Positions 7,567 through 17,822 of a stretch of 64,000 nt of DNA are shown here, one piece after another; within the stretch, counting starts at the first letter, position 1; the number at the start of each line of letters is the position of its first letter. The position numbers and the translations under genes were made by a program. Source of the stretch: Pseudoalteromonas sp. HM-SA03 (GTDB lineage: Bacteria > Pseudomonadota > Gammaproteobacteria > Enterobacterales > Alteromonadaceae); NCBI RefSeq assembly GCF_002289345.1, contig NZ_NSDG01000039.1:32747-96746 (forward strand), given 5' to 3'. Under the pieces are notes generated by a model, which was not told where the DNA came from, ran no database searches, and saw nothing but the letters and a program-made list of their open reading frames with translations.

Positions 7567-7593
7567 AAGCCAAACCCGAATATGGTCTGGCTT
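7567..7593 (-). terminator. Probable terminator of the sbcD-sbcC-methyltransferase operon
   Basis: A 10-bp stem with one G-U pair (7567-7576 with 7584-7593) lies just past the methyltransferase stop codon. On the minus strand it is followed by a pyrimidine-rich run with many T. Confidence 0.6.
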
Positions 7594-7608
7594 ATTTAGA
7601 AAAAATTA

Positions 7609-8271
7609 TTATTTATCTACCACAAAGCCTGCAAATCCAAGGGCTTTGAAGAAAGGTTTAGCAATACCAAAACCTGCGGTGTCTAGCAGCTCTGCAAGGC
7701 GTATTTTATCCACGGGGTAAAACTCATGCTCTAAATTCACCCTCATGCGCTGCTCGCCAACATCAGTCAGCCCAAGTTGTTTGCAAACGATTAATTGCGC
7801 TTCACGTTCAAAGCTTGTCGCAGGTTTCTCTAAGTCAGCAATAAAAAGACGCCCATCCGGCTTCAGCTGCTCACTCATTTGTTTAAACAAGCTTGCTTTA
7901 TCGCCGTTATCTTTTACAAAGTGCATCACCAGCAAGCACAGTACTGCATCCGCTTGGTAGGCCTGTGGTGAAATTGCGCCATGATGGATCTGCACACGTT
8001 CCTGTAGGCCTAACTTGGTAAAATGCTGATCTGCAATTGCCAACATATCAGCAGATACATCTTGTGCTATAAACCGCCAACTCGGGTTTAGCTGAGCAAG
8101 CTCTACAATTTCTTTGCCTGTCCCTGCCCCCACAACCAAAATGGTTGCGCTATCAGGGTAAAGTGCTAAAAGTTGTGCCCCGGTAAGTTGGTGAATTAAC
8201 GCATAGCCTGGCACCAGTTTTGTAATTCTTGAGTCGTAGTTTTGGGCTTCTTCACCCGTGAAAGTCGGCAT
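7609..8271 (-). CDS. Class I SAM-dependent methyltransferase
   Basis: A 220-residue Rossmann-fold methyltransferase. Motif I (ILVVGAGTGKEI) lies near residues 44-55, an acidic motif II (AQDVS) near 70, and a post-motif VLCLLVMHFV near 110. The C-terminal helix-rich part resembles small-molecule methyltransferases; the substrate is unknown. The start at 8271 has AAGGA overlapping the sbcC stop, so translation is probably coupled to sbcC; the genes are ten bases apart. No functional link to sbcDC is evident. Confidence 0.85.
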   Translation of the reverse strand: MPTFTGEEAQNYDSRITKLVPGYALIHQLTGAQLLALYPDSATILVVGAGTGKEIVELAQLNPSWRFIAQDVSADMLAIADQHFTKLGLQERVQIHHGAISPQAYQADAVLCLLVMHFVKDNGDKASLFKQMSEQLKPDGRLFIADLEKPATSFEREAQLIVCKQLGLTDVGEQRMRVNLEHEFYPVDKIRLAELLDTAGFGIAKPFFKALGFAGFVVDK

Positions 8272-8281
8272 CCAAATTTCC

Positions 8282-11200
8282 TTATGTTTGTGGTACTAAA
8301 TTTAAAGATGAGTAGCCTCCCGGCTGTTTATTCACATGGATACGGGTGGCGATCCGCTCGCTCATCTGAGCAACATGCGAGATCACTCCAACCTTGCGGC
8401 CCTGTGATTGCAACGCGTCGAGCGCATCAATCGCGACACCTAGCGTCTCGGGGTCTAACGTACCAAACCCTTCATCAATGAATAATGAATGTATTTGCAC
8501 TTTATTTGACGAAAGCGCAGCAAGTCCAAGAGCTAAAGATAAAGATACCAAGAAGGACTCCCCTCCAGATAAGGTGTTGACGCTACGTTGTTCGTCAGCC
8601 ATGTCTTTATCTATGACCGCAATTTCTAAAGACTGCTCAATATTGGTAAGCAGATAACGTCTAGAAAGCGTATGCAATTGCTGGTTAGCATACTGCAATA
8701 AGATTTTTAACGTTTGCGTTTGCGCCCAATTACGCAACTTTTTGCCTGTTGCGTCGCCTAATAGCTTATCTAGTAAATGCCATTGCTCGTAATCTTGTTG
8801 CAGCTGAGCGAGACTTGCCGCTTGTAAAGAGAATTGTTGTTTATTCTGAGCATCGACCTCTAATGCACTTTGCACTTGTAGCAACTGATTTTGAGTTTGC
8901 TCAAGTGCTTGCGTCGTCTCGGCATGACTTTGCTTAACTTGTTCACTATCAACCCCATCAGGATACTTATTTTCAAGTTGATTGAGTTCTTCACGCTGAT
9001 GACTAAGCTGCAGCTTAGTGTTTTGAAAGGCTTGCTGAACTTGCGCACACTTTTCTAGATCCGCTCGCGCTTCATCTAACGAAACCTCAAGTAACGCTAG
9101 TACTTTTACTTTGTCTAGCTGTCCTTGCTGATCGAGCAACCATTGTTCAAAGCGCGCATCAAGTTGCTGCAAGCGCGATGTTTGCTCGGTAATTTGCTTT
9201 TCTAGCTGCGTCAGACTGTGCTGGGTCTTTTCACGCTGAGCTTCGGTTTGGCTCAGCGTCAGCTGGGTTTGTGTGATCTGCTCTCGGCTTTGCTGTTCTT
9301 GCTGCTTAAGCTCTACAATCCAATCATCCAAGCTGGTGTGCTGCTGTGGTAAGTATTCGGCACGTTCGCGATTGAGGCGTTCAATATTCTGCTGATGTTG
9401 TAAAAGTGTATGTTCTAATTCTTCAAGCCGTTGCGTCTCATCTTGTTTTTGTTGACTGGCAAGATGTAATTGATGCTCAAGCTGAACTTTATTCGCCGTT
9501 AACGTATCTGTACGCTCGGTGGTTTTTAGCCAAGTTTGCACTCCTGTTTTAAGTTGGCTAATGGCAACTTGAGGAGATGAATCAAAGTCTTGCCACCACG
9601 ACTGATCGGAAATTAACGCTTCAAGCCGATTGCGTAAGGCAGCCACTGTTTGTGATAGCTGACCATATTCGGTTCGCAAAAAGGCAATATGATTGCCTAA
9701 ATCATGGTGCTGCTGCAAAAGTGCCAGTCCTTTATGTTTAGCCTGCTCGAGGTGTTGCTGTGCCTGCTGAACCGATTGCCACTGGCGGTCGATGTTATTG
9801 CGTAACTTGGATAGTTCATTTAGCCGTGACTGAATACTCATGAGTTGCAATTCAGCTTGCTCAGCGCTGCCAACTTTATACTCATCGCTCAACGCGTCTA
9901 GTCGAGCGCGATTCTCATTTATTTGCTTAGTGCAGTGAGCAATTTCCTGAGTGACTGACTGCCATAGCGCATTTTCACGCTCTTTTTCACCGACTTGTTG
10001 ATTATAACGCTGCAACACTTGTTCACGAGCTTGCTCAGCAGCTTGATACTGAGACCGAAAATCCGATAGTAGCTGATCCCAGTGGGCATCGATGTGCTCT
10101 ACACCATAAGGATGTTCTTTTGAGCCACATACCATACACTCTTGCCCTGCTCGCAGTTGAGAACGTAAATCGCTGATCCGCTCACTTGCACGTAACTGCA
10201 CCTGCTCCAAATTATCACGAGTTAGGGCTAGGCGCTGCTTAGACAACTCGTCTTGCTGCTTGGTATCTCGGATCAGTATCTCAAGCCTTTCCAAGCCAAT
10301 ATGATGTTGAGTTTGTTGCGACCGTAACTGATGCAGCAAGGCCTCCCCTTCTTCGATACTACGATAGGCTTGCACGCATAGAGACCAGTTCTGCAATGCC
10401 AGATTTAGGTCTTGTTGAGTCAAGGGTACAAGTGCTTCTTTTAACGCTGAGAGTGTGCTGGCTTCGGTATCGTAAATCTTTTGTAGTTGCTGTACCTCAG
10501 CCTCATGTTTGCTCAATTGTGTACCTAGCGCTTGCTGTTCGTTCGGTAATTTTTGCAACTGGACTTCATGATCATTGCGTTGTTGTTGGTACTTTTGCAG
10601 ATCATCAAATTGAGGCTGAACCACGCTCCATTGTCCGGCAATATTGCTAACTGAGTGCAAGTTCGCTCGCTTATACTCTAGCTGCTTTAATTCAGTATCG
10701 ATTTCGCCGTGTTGCACTTGATACTTCTGTATCGCAGCCTCATGTTGCGTAATAAGATTGGCGTGCTTATCGAGATAAGGCTTAGTTTCTCGTTCTTGCG
10801 CTTTGTGTAGGCTTAGCTTTTCATCCAATAGACGAATGGTGTTAAAGCTTGGTTCTAACTTTACAAAATTGGCTTGCTGCGTAATAAGCTGCTGTTCCAG
10901 TTGCTGCTGTTTTGCTTTGAGCGTTGTAATGGCGGATGCAAAATCTTGTTGCTGCAGTGCTAGCCGCTCTTGAGATAGCTGCGCAACGCGTTTATCCGCC
11001 AGCTCATGTTGCTCACGGTTATCACGCATCTCATTGGCTTTTAAGACTTGCTGCGCATATTCCTGCTGTGGCTTTCCCTCTTCTATTTGCTGCTCAAGCG
11101 TTTGTAGCGTGTGTTCCACCTCAGCTGTTTTTTGCTTTCTTAGCTCGACATCCGCGAGCCATTGCAGCTGAGCTTGCAGCTTTGTACTTGTTTCTTGTTG

Positions 11201-11941
11201 TCGATTTCTTGTATCAAGCAATCCCAACTTCTGTGCTTCAAGTTCGGCTTGCTGCTCTGGTGACAAGAGTACAATTTGACCTAGCCTATCTTGCTGAGAT
11301 TGCAGCTCAGTTTTCTTTTGCTTGTGCGCTTCAAAAACCGCTTTACCGATATTACTGAACTTTTCAGTACCCGTAAGACATTCTAGTAACTGAGCCCGTT
11401 CATCTCCCCCTGCCTTCAAAAACGCGGAGAATTCATGCTGAGCAAGCAGCACGGCTCGAGTAAACTGTTCAAAGTTAAGCCCGACTAGCTGTTCGATTCG
11501 TTGTTCTGTTTCTTTTTTCTTCTCACAGACTAGGGTCATATCTGGTAGGCTAAACAACTCAATAGTGGCGGTTTTTAAATTACCTTTAAGGCTTTTTCTA
11601 GCGCGCTCTACCGACCAAATAGCTTGATAACGTTTGCTATCTTGAGCAATAAAAACCACGCTGGCAGATGCTGCAACACAGCCCCGACGCAATAAGTTTC
11701 GCGGGTCGTTTAACTTAATGTTATCGCCATTAAAGGCAACTTTCTCTTTGTCGTCTGATTTTAACCGTGCGGTTTTGCCATAAAATGCAAGGCAAACCGC
11801 ATCCAGCAAAGTGCTTTTTCCCGCCCCTGTATCACCAGTAATGGCATAAAGACCGGTGTCTTTGAGTGGTGCCGCAGTAAAGTCGACTTCAGCACTTTCT
11901 ATAGAGGCAAGGTTGGTGATTAATATTTTTTCAAGTTTCAT
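8282..11941 (-). CDS. sbcC: Nuclease SbcCD, SMC-like ATPase subunit SbcC
   Basis: A 1219-residue Rad50/SMC-type ATPase. The N-terminus has Walker A (GDTGAGKSTLLDA, near residue 35). A very long coiled coil rich in Q, L and E is interrupted by the zinc hook (CMVCGS, near residue 600). The ABC signature (LSGGESFLVSLSLALG, near 1125) and Walker B (LFIDEGFGTLD, near 1153) follow. With SbcD it forms the complex that cleaves DNA hairpins and protein-blocked ends. It starts four bases after sbcD on the same strand; both motor halves and the hook are intact. Confidence 0.95.
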   Translation of the reverse strand: MKLEKILITNLASIESAEVDFTAAPLKDTGLYAITGDTGAGKSTLLDAVCLAFYGKTARLKSDDKEKVAFNGDNIKLNDPRNLLRRGCVAASASVVFIAQDSKRYQAIWSVERARKSLKGNLKTATIELFSLPDMTLVCEKKKETEQRIEQLVGLNFEQFTRAVLLAQHEFSAFLKAGGDERAQLLECLTGTEKFSNIGKAVFEAHKQKKTELQSQQDRLGQIVLLSPEQQAELEAQKLGLLDTRNRQQETSTKLQAQLQWLADVELRKQKTAEVEHTLQTLEQQIEEGKPQQEYAQQVLKANEMRDNREQHELADKRVAQLSQERLALQQQDFASAITTLKAKQQQLEQQLITQQANFVKLEPSFNTIRLLDEKLSLHKAQERETKPYLDKHANLITQHEAAIQKYQVQHGEIDTELKQLEYKRANLHSVSNIAGQWSVVQPQFDDLQKYQQQRNDHEVQLQKLPNEQQALGTQLSKHEAEVQQLQKIYDTEASTLSALKEALVPLTQQDLNLALQNWSLCVQAYRSIEEGEALLHQLRSQQTQHHIGLERLEILIRDTKQQDELSKQRLALTRDNLEQVQLRASERISDLRSQLRAGQECMVCGSKEHPYGVEHIDAHWDQLLSDFRSQYQAAEQAREQVLQRYNQQVGEKERENALWQSVTQEIAHCTKQINENRARLDALSDEYKVGSAEQAELQLMSIQSRLNELSKLRNNIDRQWQSVQQAQQHLEQAKHKGLALLQQHHDLGNHIAFLRTEYGQLSQTVAALRNRLEALISDQSWWQDFDSSPQVAISQLKTGVQTWLKTTERTDTLTANKVQLEHQLHLASQQKQDETQRLEELEHTLLQHQQNIERLNRERAEYLPQQHTSLDDWIVELKQQEQQSREQITQTQLTLSQTEAQREKTQHSLTQLEKQITEQTSRLQQLDARFEQWLLDQQGQLDKVKVLALLEVSLDEARADLEKCAQVQQAFQNTKLQLSHQREELNQLENKYPDGVDSEQVKQSHAETTQALEQTQNQLLQVQSALEVDAQNKQQFSLQAASLAQLQQDYEQWHLLDKLLGDATGKKLRNWAQTQTLKILLQYANQQLHTLSRRYLLTNIEQSLEIAVIDKDMADEQRSVNTLSGGESFLVSLSLALGLAALSSNKVQIHSLFIDEGFGTLDPETLGVAIDALDALQSQGRKVGVISHVAQMSERIATRIHVNKQPGGYSSLNLVPQT

Positions 11942-11945
11942 TGCA

Positions 11946-13145
11946 CTACTCCTCCATGCTCGCGATCACTTCTGCTAATTTTTCATGCAATGTCGCGGGT
12001 GCTTTTTCCTGCTCAGGTTCAATTTCGCGATAGGCAATATCCAACAAGGTGTTGGGCGATAACGATTCAACTTTGCCCAAATCTTCAAACAACCACTCAC
12101 TGGTAGCTGCCCCTTTAGACACCCGCTCAATACCACAAAACCTAATATCCTTTCCTTTTAGCGCTTCATCAATCTCGGCTCGAAAGCGGCTATTGGTTTC
12201 TGCTGCAGATAGTTTTAAGCGAACATAAGGAGCGCTATCGAACTTGCTAAAATCCTGCGCCGCGATAGCTTCGCATAATTCAGTCAAGCACTTTGCACCA
12301 TCTTCAGGGATATATAACACATCTTTAAAACGAGGAACGTAAAGGGGGTTTACATCGACAAGGCCTTGTTCATTAAATTCAGCGAGCAATACTTGATGCT
12401 TATAATTGCGTTCGGAAAATGACATCGGCAAAGGTGTGCCGCAGTATCTGATAGCACTTTGCTTAGCGACGGTTTGCGCTTTATGTAAATGGCCTAGTGC
12501 AACATAGTCAAACTGCTCGCCAAACACGCCGGCAGACACCGCATCAAAGCCGCCAATGTTGAGGTTACGCTCAGAATCTTCAGAAATCGTTCCCCCCTTG
12601 GCGTGCAGATGCCCCATTAGCACAATAGGACCTTTCACTTCTTCTATCGTGCTTAGCGCATGCTGATAAGCTAATTGTACCCCGGTTTGATAGTCAAACT
12701 CGTCATCTAGCGGTTTTGGTAAATCAGCACTGCGCAAAAATGGCATTGCCACAACATGCATATGCTGCGCTGCGATGGGTAAATCGATAACAACCTGTTC
12801 AGGCGCTTGTTTGTTAAAGCGCCCAATAACATGGGTGTTGAATAAGGTTAAGAGTGGTTTTGCGGTTTCAATGCGATTAGCGGAATCGTGGTTGCCAGCA
12901 ATCAGAATAATGTGCAGCTGAGGGCACCGTTGAGATGCTTTCTGGATAAAGGTATACAGTTGCTTTTCAGCACTCGCGGGCGGTGTTGCGGTATGAAAAA
13001 TATCACCGCTGATCAACAGTACATCGACTTGCTGTTCAACCAGCGCATCGCATAGCCAGTCTAAAAACAGCTGATGCTCTTCACTGCGATCATGCTCGTA
13101 AAACGATTGCCCTAAGTGCCAGTCAGACGTATGTAAAACCTTCAT
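11946..13145 (-). CDS. sbcD: Nuclease SbcCD, exonuclease subunit SbcD
   Basis: A 399-residue Mre11-type nuclease. Metallophosphoesterase motifs are visible in order: HTSDWHLGQ at residues 5-13, SGDIFH near 46, AGNHDS near 84, GHLHAK near 173 and ALGHLHKAQ near 215. It is the manganese-dependent nuclease of the SbcCD complex and begins the operon sbcD-sbcC-methyltransferase. AAGGAA lies at normal spacing before the ATG. A copy of the GTAAAGGGGGTTTAC palindrome is embedded in the coding sequence at 12339-12353. Confidence 0.95.
   Translation of the reverse strand: MKVLHTSDWHLGQSFYEHDRSEEHQLFLDWLCDALVEQQVDVLLISGDIFHTATPPASAEKQLYTFIQKASQRCPQLHIILIAGNHDSANRIETAKPLLTLFNTHVIGRFNKQAPEQVVIDLPIAAQHMHVVAMPFLRSADLPKPLDDEFDYQTGVQLAYQHALSTIEEVKGPIVLMGHLHAKGGTISEDSERNLNIGGFDAVSAGVFGEQFDYVALGHLHKAQTVAKQSAIRYCGTPLPMSFSERNYKHQVLLAEFNEQGLVDVNPLYVPRFKDVLYIPEDGAKCLTELCEAIAAQDFSKFDSAPYVRLKLSAAETNSRFRAEIDEALKGKDIRFCGIERVSKGAATSEWLFEDLGKVESLSPNTLLDIAYREIEPEQEKAPATLHEKLAEVIASMEE
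12339..12353. repeat. GTAAAGGGGGTTTAC palindrome inside sbcD
   Basis: Exact core of the palindrome seen at 6064-6084, here in coding sequence of an otherwise intact sbcD. Confidence 0.5.
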
Positions 13146-13226
13146 TTAGCGTTCCTTTTCCTATAGAAACGCTAATATAGCATCGTCGAGCAATATTCGT
13201 CTTGTGAATATTGACGCTTTAACAGC

Positions 13227-13466
13227 TTAGTGAGTCAACTGCCACCAAGCAAAAATGATCACAGGTAATGCCAGTAAAAAGAATTTAGCTGGTAACTTGA
13301 AAACACGACTATGCTTATCTTGCACGCGTTTAATCGCCGATTTCTCGTTACAGGCAGCTACTTTATCAACATAAAAATAGCCGTCATCTAAGTAATCTTT
13401 ACAGTTTTGTTCGTCTGCAGGAATTGCAACAAACTTCTCTTGTTTTTTTAGTATGTAGAAATCCAT
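13227..13466 (-). CDS. Small protein with C-terminal membrane anchor, function unknown
   Basis: An 80-residue protein beginning MDFYILKKQ. A soluble, charged N-terminal part with three Cys ends in a hydrophobic helix (FFLLALPVIIFAWWQL), so it is probably tail-anchored. The ATG at 13466 is preferred over the longer frame (to 13514) because a GGTGGG site precedes it and the extra residues look unstructured. It lies about 80 bp downstream of the sbcD start on the same strand, upstream of that operon, but need not belong to it. No family recognised. Confidence 0.6.
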   Translation of the reverse strand: MDFYILKKQEKFVAIPADEQNCKDYLDDGYFYVDKVAACNEKSAIKRVQDKHSRVFKLPAKFFLLALPVIIFAWWQLTH

Positions 13467-13925
13467 ACTGCCCACCACATTTGATTCTCTAAACGGGTAT
13501 TTAGTACAGAGCAAAACTAACGCCAGTTTTACCCAGAGATTGTAAAGTGCGCGATTTTAAAGACAAACTTGGGTCAATATCAACAGCTAATTTTGTTTTC
13601 TTTATTTATTTATAAAATGTAGACAATAACCCAGAGAAATACCTTTTTGGCATACAAATTAATTTTTCAGACCACTGCACTTTTCCTATCAAAAACAACA
13701 GATTAAAAAACACTCAAAACAGTCGAATTTCAGTCGTGCCCAAATCTTGTTACTTTATCTCAAAACTTTGATTTATGTGTTTTTATTTGTCAGTTTATTG
13801 ACGCGTAGAAGGTTTTATTTGCCTTCCTTTGTCACCGTGCAAATCCCCTCTACTCATTCCGAGCAAAGAACTGAAATAAAATTTTTATCGGTTAATGCCT
13901 TGGCACGATAAAACAGGAAATAACA
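13467..13925. other. AT-rich spacer before the M1 peptidase gene
   Basis: No open frame, hairpin or repeat stands out. It should contain the divergent promoters of the small membrane protein and the peptidase operon, but I could not place them convincingly. Confidence 0.5.
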
Positions 13926-16349
13926 ATGAAAATATCAACACCAGCGATGCCTTTATTGGTTGCACTCGCGCTATCCGGTATCGCTCACGCCAGCGCCATT
14001 TCACAAACCAAAGGGCATTTTGAAGATAAGTTTCGCCAATTAGATGAGACTTTACCGACCCCAAATATCTACCGCAGCGCAGCCGGTGAGCCCGGAGAGC
14101 GTTATTGGCAACAAAAAGTGGATTATGATATTGATGTAACCTTAGACGAAAAAGCCAAAAGATTAACCGCTACGCAGACCATACATTACAAAAATAACTC
14201 TCCTCACACTCTCAAATATTTGTGGCTACAATTAGACCAAAATATCTTCAAAAATGATTCAATTGCTGAACGCACTGCAACTTTTGGGAACGAATTACAG
14301 AGTAATCCGGTTACAAAACATGCAAAAATTTCACTAAATCAACTCAGACGCCAGCAGTTTATGGGTGACACTGAGCTTGGTTTTGTCATCAATAATGTCA
14401 AGGACGGTCGCGGTAAACCGCTCAAGGTCACGATTGTTGATACCATGATGCGTGTTGACCTAAACGAACCGCTCAAATCAGGTAAAGAGCTACAATTTAG
14501 TATGGACTTCGCCTTTAATATTGTTGAAGAAGATGCCGTTGGTGCACGTTCGGGTTATGAGCACTTTGAAAAAGACGGTAATGACATCTTTTTGCTCGCG
14601 CAATGGTTTCCTCGTCTAACGGCATATACAGATTATGAAGCTTGGACCAACAAGGCGTTTCTTGGCAGTGGTGAATTCACGCTCGAGTTTGGTGACTACG
14701 ACGTTGAAATCACGGTGCCGGCCGATCATATCGTTTCTGCAACCGGTGAGTTAGATAACCCAAAGCAAGTTCTGAGCAAAACCCAGCGTGACAGACTAAC
14801 GCAAGCAAAAACAGCGAAACGACCGGTATTCGTCGTTACTGAAGAAGAAGCGCTAGAGAACGAAAAAGCGGGTACAGACGACACCAAAACGTGGCGCTTT
14901 AAGGCCAAAAATGTGCGCGATTTTGCTTGGGCTTCATCACGTAAATTTATGTGGGATGCCAAAGGCTATCAGCAAGGTGGTGACGAGCAGCCTCTCGTGA
15001 TGGCCATGTCATTTTTCCCCAAAGAGGGTGGTGACTTGTGGAAAAAGTACTCCACCGAAGCCGTTATTCATACCATGGAAGTCTATTCACGCTTCTCGTT
15101 TGATTACCCCTATCCAACCGCGCAATCAGTAAATGGTCCTGTCGGTGGGATGGAATATCCGATGATCACTTTCAATGGTCCGCGTACGAAATTGCAAGAT
15201 GATGGCTCTCGCACCTATTCACTGGCCGAGAAACGTTTTTTAATCGGCGTTGTCATTCACGAAGTAGGGCACATCTACTTCCCTATGATAGTCAACTCAG
15301 ACGAGCGCCAGTGGACATGGATGGATGAGGGCCTCAATAGCTTTTTAGATGGCGTTGCTGGCCGCGAATGGGATCCCACCATTCCTTGGGGCGTTGAGCC
15401 AAGAGATGTTGCTGCCTACATGAAATCTGAAGATCAGTCTCCAATCATGACGCAATCAGACAGCGTATTGCACCTAGGCCCAAATGCCTACACGAAACCT
15501 GCTGCGGCGCTTAACATTCTGCGCGAGGTGATTTTAGGTCGGGAGCTATTCGATTTTGCATTTAAAGAATATGCCCTACGCTGGAAATATAAGCGGCCAA
15601 CGCCTGCGGACTTCTTTAGAACGATGGAGGAAGCTTCTGGGGTCGATTTAGATTGGTTCTGGCGTGGCTGGTTTTACAGCACAGATCATGTCGATATCTC
15701 ATTAGATAAAATCTATCAATTGCGGTTAGACACCAAAAACCCAGACATCGACTTTGGCCGCCTACGTGAGTTTGAAAAGAACAAGCCAATGTCGCTATTC
15801 GTCAAACGCAATCAAGAACAAGGGCGCGCACTTTGGATTGATAAAAACCAAGATATAACAGACTTTTACGATAGTAATGACCAGTTTACGGTAACCAATG
15901 AAGAACGAAATGAGTATCGTGAGTTTTTATCTGAGCTTAAACCTTGGGAAAAACGTACTCTTAAGCGCGCGGTAAAAGAAGACAAAAACTATTATGTGCT
16001 TAAGTTTAGTAATGTCGGTGGACTCGTGATGCCAATCTTACTTGAGCTCACGTACCAAGATGGTAGCAAAGAAGAGCGGACTATCCCTGCCGAAATTTGG
16101 CGTCGCAATGCCCGTAACGTCAGCAAGCTAATTATTACAGATAAAGATAAACCGCTTGCGTCCGTGACCGTTGACCCGCGGTGGGAAACTGCTGACGTTG
16201 ATATTGAGAATAACCATTACCCAAGACGCATTATAGAATCTCGCCTAGAGCTCTATAAAAAGAAAGAACGTGAAGGTAAAGTGTATCGCGATATCATGCA
16301 AGACGTTAAAGCCGAGCTAAAATCACTTGAAGAGAAAAAGGATAACTAA
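13926..16349 (+). CDS. Secreted M1-family metallopeptidase
   Basis: An 807-residue zinc peptidase with a Sec signal peptide (about residues 1-22). The M1 zinc site is complete: H445-E-V-G-H449 and the third ligand E468 in MDEGLNSF, the canonical HEXXH-18-E spacing. A GPVGGMEYPMI segment near residue 408 resembles the GAMEN exopeptidase motif in modified form, so activity may differ from classical aminopeptidases. The C-terminal 200 residues are charged and Lys/Glu rich. AGGAAATAAC precedes the ATG. It is followed by an overlapping DUF6702-like gene. Confidence 0.9.
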   Translation: MKISTPAMPLLVALALSGIAHASAISQTKGHFEDKFRQLDETLPTPNIYRSAAGEPGERYWQQKVDYDIDVTLDEKAKRLTATQTIHYKNNSPHTLKYLWLQLDQNIFKNDSIAERTATFGNELQSNPVTKHAKISLNQLRRQQFMGDTELGFVINNVKDGRGKPLKVTIVDTMMRVDLNEPLKSGKELQFSMDFAFNIVEEDAVGARSGYEHFEKDGNDIFLLAQWFPRLTAYTDYEAWTNKAFLGSGEFTLEFGDYDVEITVPADHIVSATGELDNPKQVLSKTQRDRLTQAKTAKRPVFVVTEEEALENEKAGTDDTKTWRFKAKNVRDFAWASSRKFMWDAKGYQQGGDEQPLVMAMSFFPKEGGDLWKKYSTEAVIHTMEVYSRFSFDYPYPTAQSVNGPVGGMEYPMITFNGPRTKLQDDGSRTYSLAEKRFLIGVVIHEVGHIYFPMIVNSDERQWTWMDEGLNSFLDGVAGREWDPTIPWGVEPRDVAAYMKSEDQSPIMTQSDSVLHLGPNAYTKPAAALNILREVILGRELFDFAFKEYALRWKYKRPTPADFFRTMEEASGVDLDWFWRGWFYSTDHVDISLDKIYQLRLDTKNPDIDFGRLREFEKNKPMSLFVKRNQEQGRALWIDKNQDITDFYDSNDQFTVTNEERNEYREFLSELKPWEKRTLKRAVKEDKNYYVLKFSNVGGLVMPILLELTYQDGSKEERTIPAEIWRRNARNVSKLIITDKDKPLASVTVDPRWETADVDIENNHYPRRIIESRLELYKKKEREGKVYRDIMQDVKAELKSLEEKKDN

Positions 16350-16837
16350 TGAAAACCTGGCGCTTAGCCTGTTTATTTGTGCTGATTTCACCGCTTTGTC
16401 AAGCGCACCAATTAAAAGCAGCGGTCACCACGGTGTTATTTAACGAACGCAGTGGTAATATCGAAATCATGCACAGATTCTATCTCCATGATACTGAGCA
16501 TGCGGTAGAGAGCCTATTTAGTCACAATGCCGATATATTTAACAATGTTGCTGATAGAGTAAGCTTTGCGAATTATGTCAGTAAGCGCGTTGAATTAAAA
16601 ACAGGCGCAGGTAAAGTGCTGTCCTTAAATTTGGTTGGTGCGGAAATAGATGGCCAATTTTTTTGGGTATATCAAGAAACCCCGCTGTTCTCACCAATAA
16701 ATGAGCTTAAAATGCGCCATAATGCACTCAGAGATGTGTGGTCAGAACAAGTCAATTTAGTGAACTTTGAAGGCAAAGGAAAAGTCAGGTCGTTGCACTT
16801 TGATGGTAATGACGATTGGCTAAGCGTCACTTTTTAG
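16349..16837 (+). CDS. Exported DUF6702-like protein
   Basis: A 162-residue protein with a clear Sec signal peptide (cleavage after about residue 19, CQA-HQ). It is predicted to be mostly beta-strand, with the N-terminal HQLKAAVTTVLFNERSGNIEIMHRFYLHD pattern split across two strands typical of DUF6702. The start codon overlaps the stop of the M1 peptidase (TAATG), so the two are co-translated and probably work together in the periplasm. Function unknown; a terminator follows immediately. Confidence 0.7.
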   Translation: MKTWRLACLFVLISPLCQAHQLKAAVTTVLFNERSGNIEIMHRFYLHDTEHAVESLFSHNADIFNNVADRVSFANYVSKRVELKTGAGKVLSLNLVGAEIDGQFFWVYQETPLFSPINELKMRHNALRDVWSEQVNLVNFEGKGKVRSLHFDGNDDWLSVTF

Positions 16838-16842
16838 GTTGT

Positions 16843-16871
16843 AAAAAAGGCGCTTCGGTGTCTTTTTTACT
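16843..16871 (+). terminator. Terminator of the M1 peptidase operon
   Basis: An 11-bp stem (with two G-U pairs) capped by a UUCG tetraloop, A tract on the left arm and T tract on the right, seven bases after the stop. Confidence 0.85.
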
Positions 16872-16934
16872 TTATCAACTCACGTTCTGCGCTAAAGTTA
16901 AAGAATACTTGTTAATGCGCGATGAGGAAAAGGA

Positions 16935-17822
16935 ATGACAACCTCAATTAAGCTGTTCTTTGTATTCATATTACTGACGTCATATAGCATCTGTGCAAGC
17001 GATCTGGTGCGCTATAACATATCTAAAGAATTTGCCGATCCGAAACAAGACTACTACATCGCGTTATTAAGACTGGCTCTAAATAAGAGCCGCGATAAAT
17101 ATGGCGCTTACCAACTCAGTGAAAACTCTTTCGATCACACCCCTCAAGGGCGCACCTTAGAAATTTTGGAGCAAGGGAAGCTTTTAGATGTTCACTGGAG
17201 TATGACATCCATCAAAAGAGAAAAGAGTTTAGCGACGGTATATGTGCCGTTACTAAAAGGGATGATGGGCGCACGTTTATTTCTCATCCACAAAGATACC
17301 GAAGAAAGACTCTCTCTGCTTCACTCTCCCGCCCAATTAATGAGTTTCACGCTTGGCAGTGGTATCGACTGGCCCGATACTTCAATCTACGAAAAAAATG
17401 GCTTTGTTGTAGTCACTAGCATGGCTTCTTTGCTACCAAAGATGTTAGAAGAAAAACGCTTTGAGCTCTTCCCTCGCGCACTTCACGAACCATGGACGGA
17501 GTTACAAAGCATAGATAGCACAGTAGTAGAGTCTAGGTTCGCGTTTTGTTATCCCACTGCTATGTACTTTTTCGTCAATAAAAATAATAGTCGACTCAAG
17601 GAGCGCCTCGCCTATGGCCTCAACAAAGCAATAGAAGACGGCTCGTTTGATAAACTGTTTTTCAATCATCCAATTACCCGCGAAGCCATTACAAAAGCTA
17701 AATTTGAGGATAGGACAGCATTAAAACTTCAAAACCCAAACTTGAGTGGCCACACAAGGGATATCCTGTTTAACCCCAAATATACTTGGCAACCTATTCA
17801 CCAGTGCATATCACCCAACTAG
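16935..17822 (+). CDS. Periplasmic substrate-binding-like protein
   Basis: A 295-residue protein with a signal peptide (cleavage near residue 21, ICA-SD) and the two-lobed pattern of family 3 solute-binding proteins, including a YVPLLKGMMGARLFLI hinge-like region and a FCYPTAMYFFVNKNN second lobe. No transporter permease or ATPase is nearby, so it may be a stand-alone sensor-like binding protein, as is common in Alteromonadales. AGGAAAAGGA precedes the ATG. Ligand unknown. Confidence 0.7.
   Translation: MTTSIKLFFVFILLTSYSICASDLVRYNISKEFADPKQDYYIALLRLALNKSRDKYGAYQLSENSFDHTPQGRTLEILEQGKLLDVHWSMTSIKREKSLATVYVPLLKGMMGARLFLIHKDTEERLSLLHSPAQLMSFTLGSGIDWPDTSIYEKNGFVVVTSMASLLPKMLEEKRFELFPRALHEPWTELQSIDSTVVESRFAFCYPTAMYFFVNKNNSRLKERLAYGLNKAIEDGSFDKLFFNHPITREAITKAKFEDRTALKLQNPNLSGHTRDILFNPKYTWQPIHQCISPN

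Noticed and set aside
10936..11358. 140-codon frame antisense to sbcC
   Set aside because: It arises from the Gln/Leu-rich coiled-coil codon bias of sbcC; no family features.
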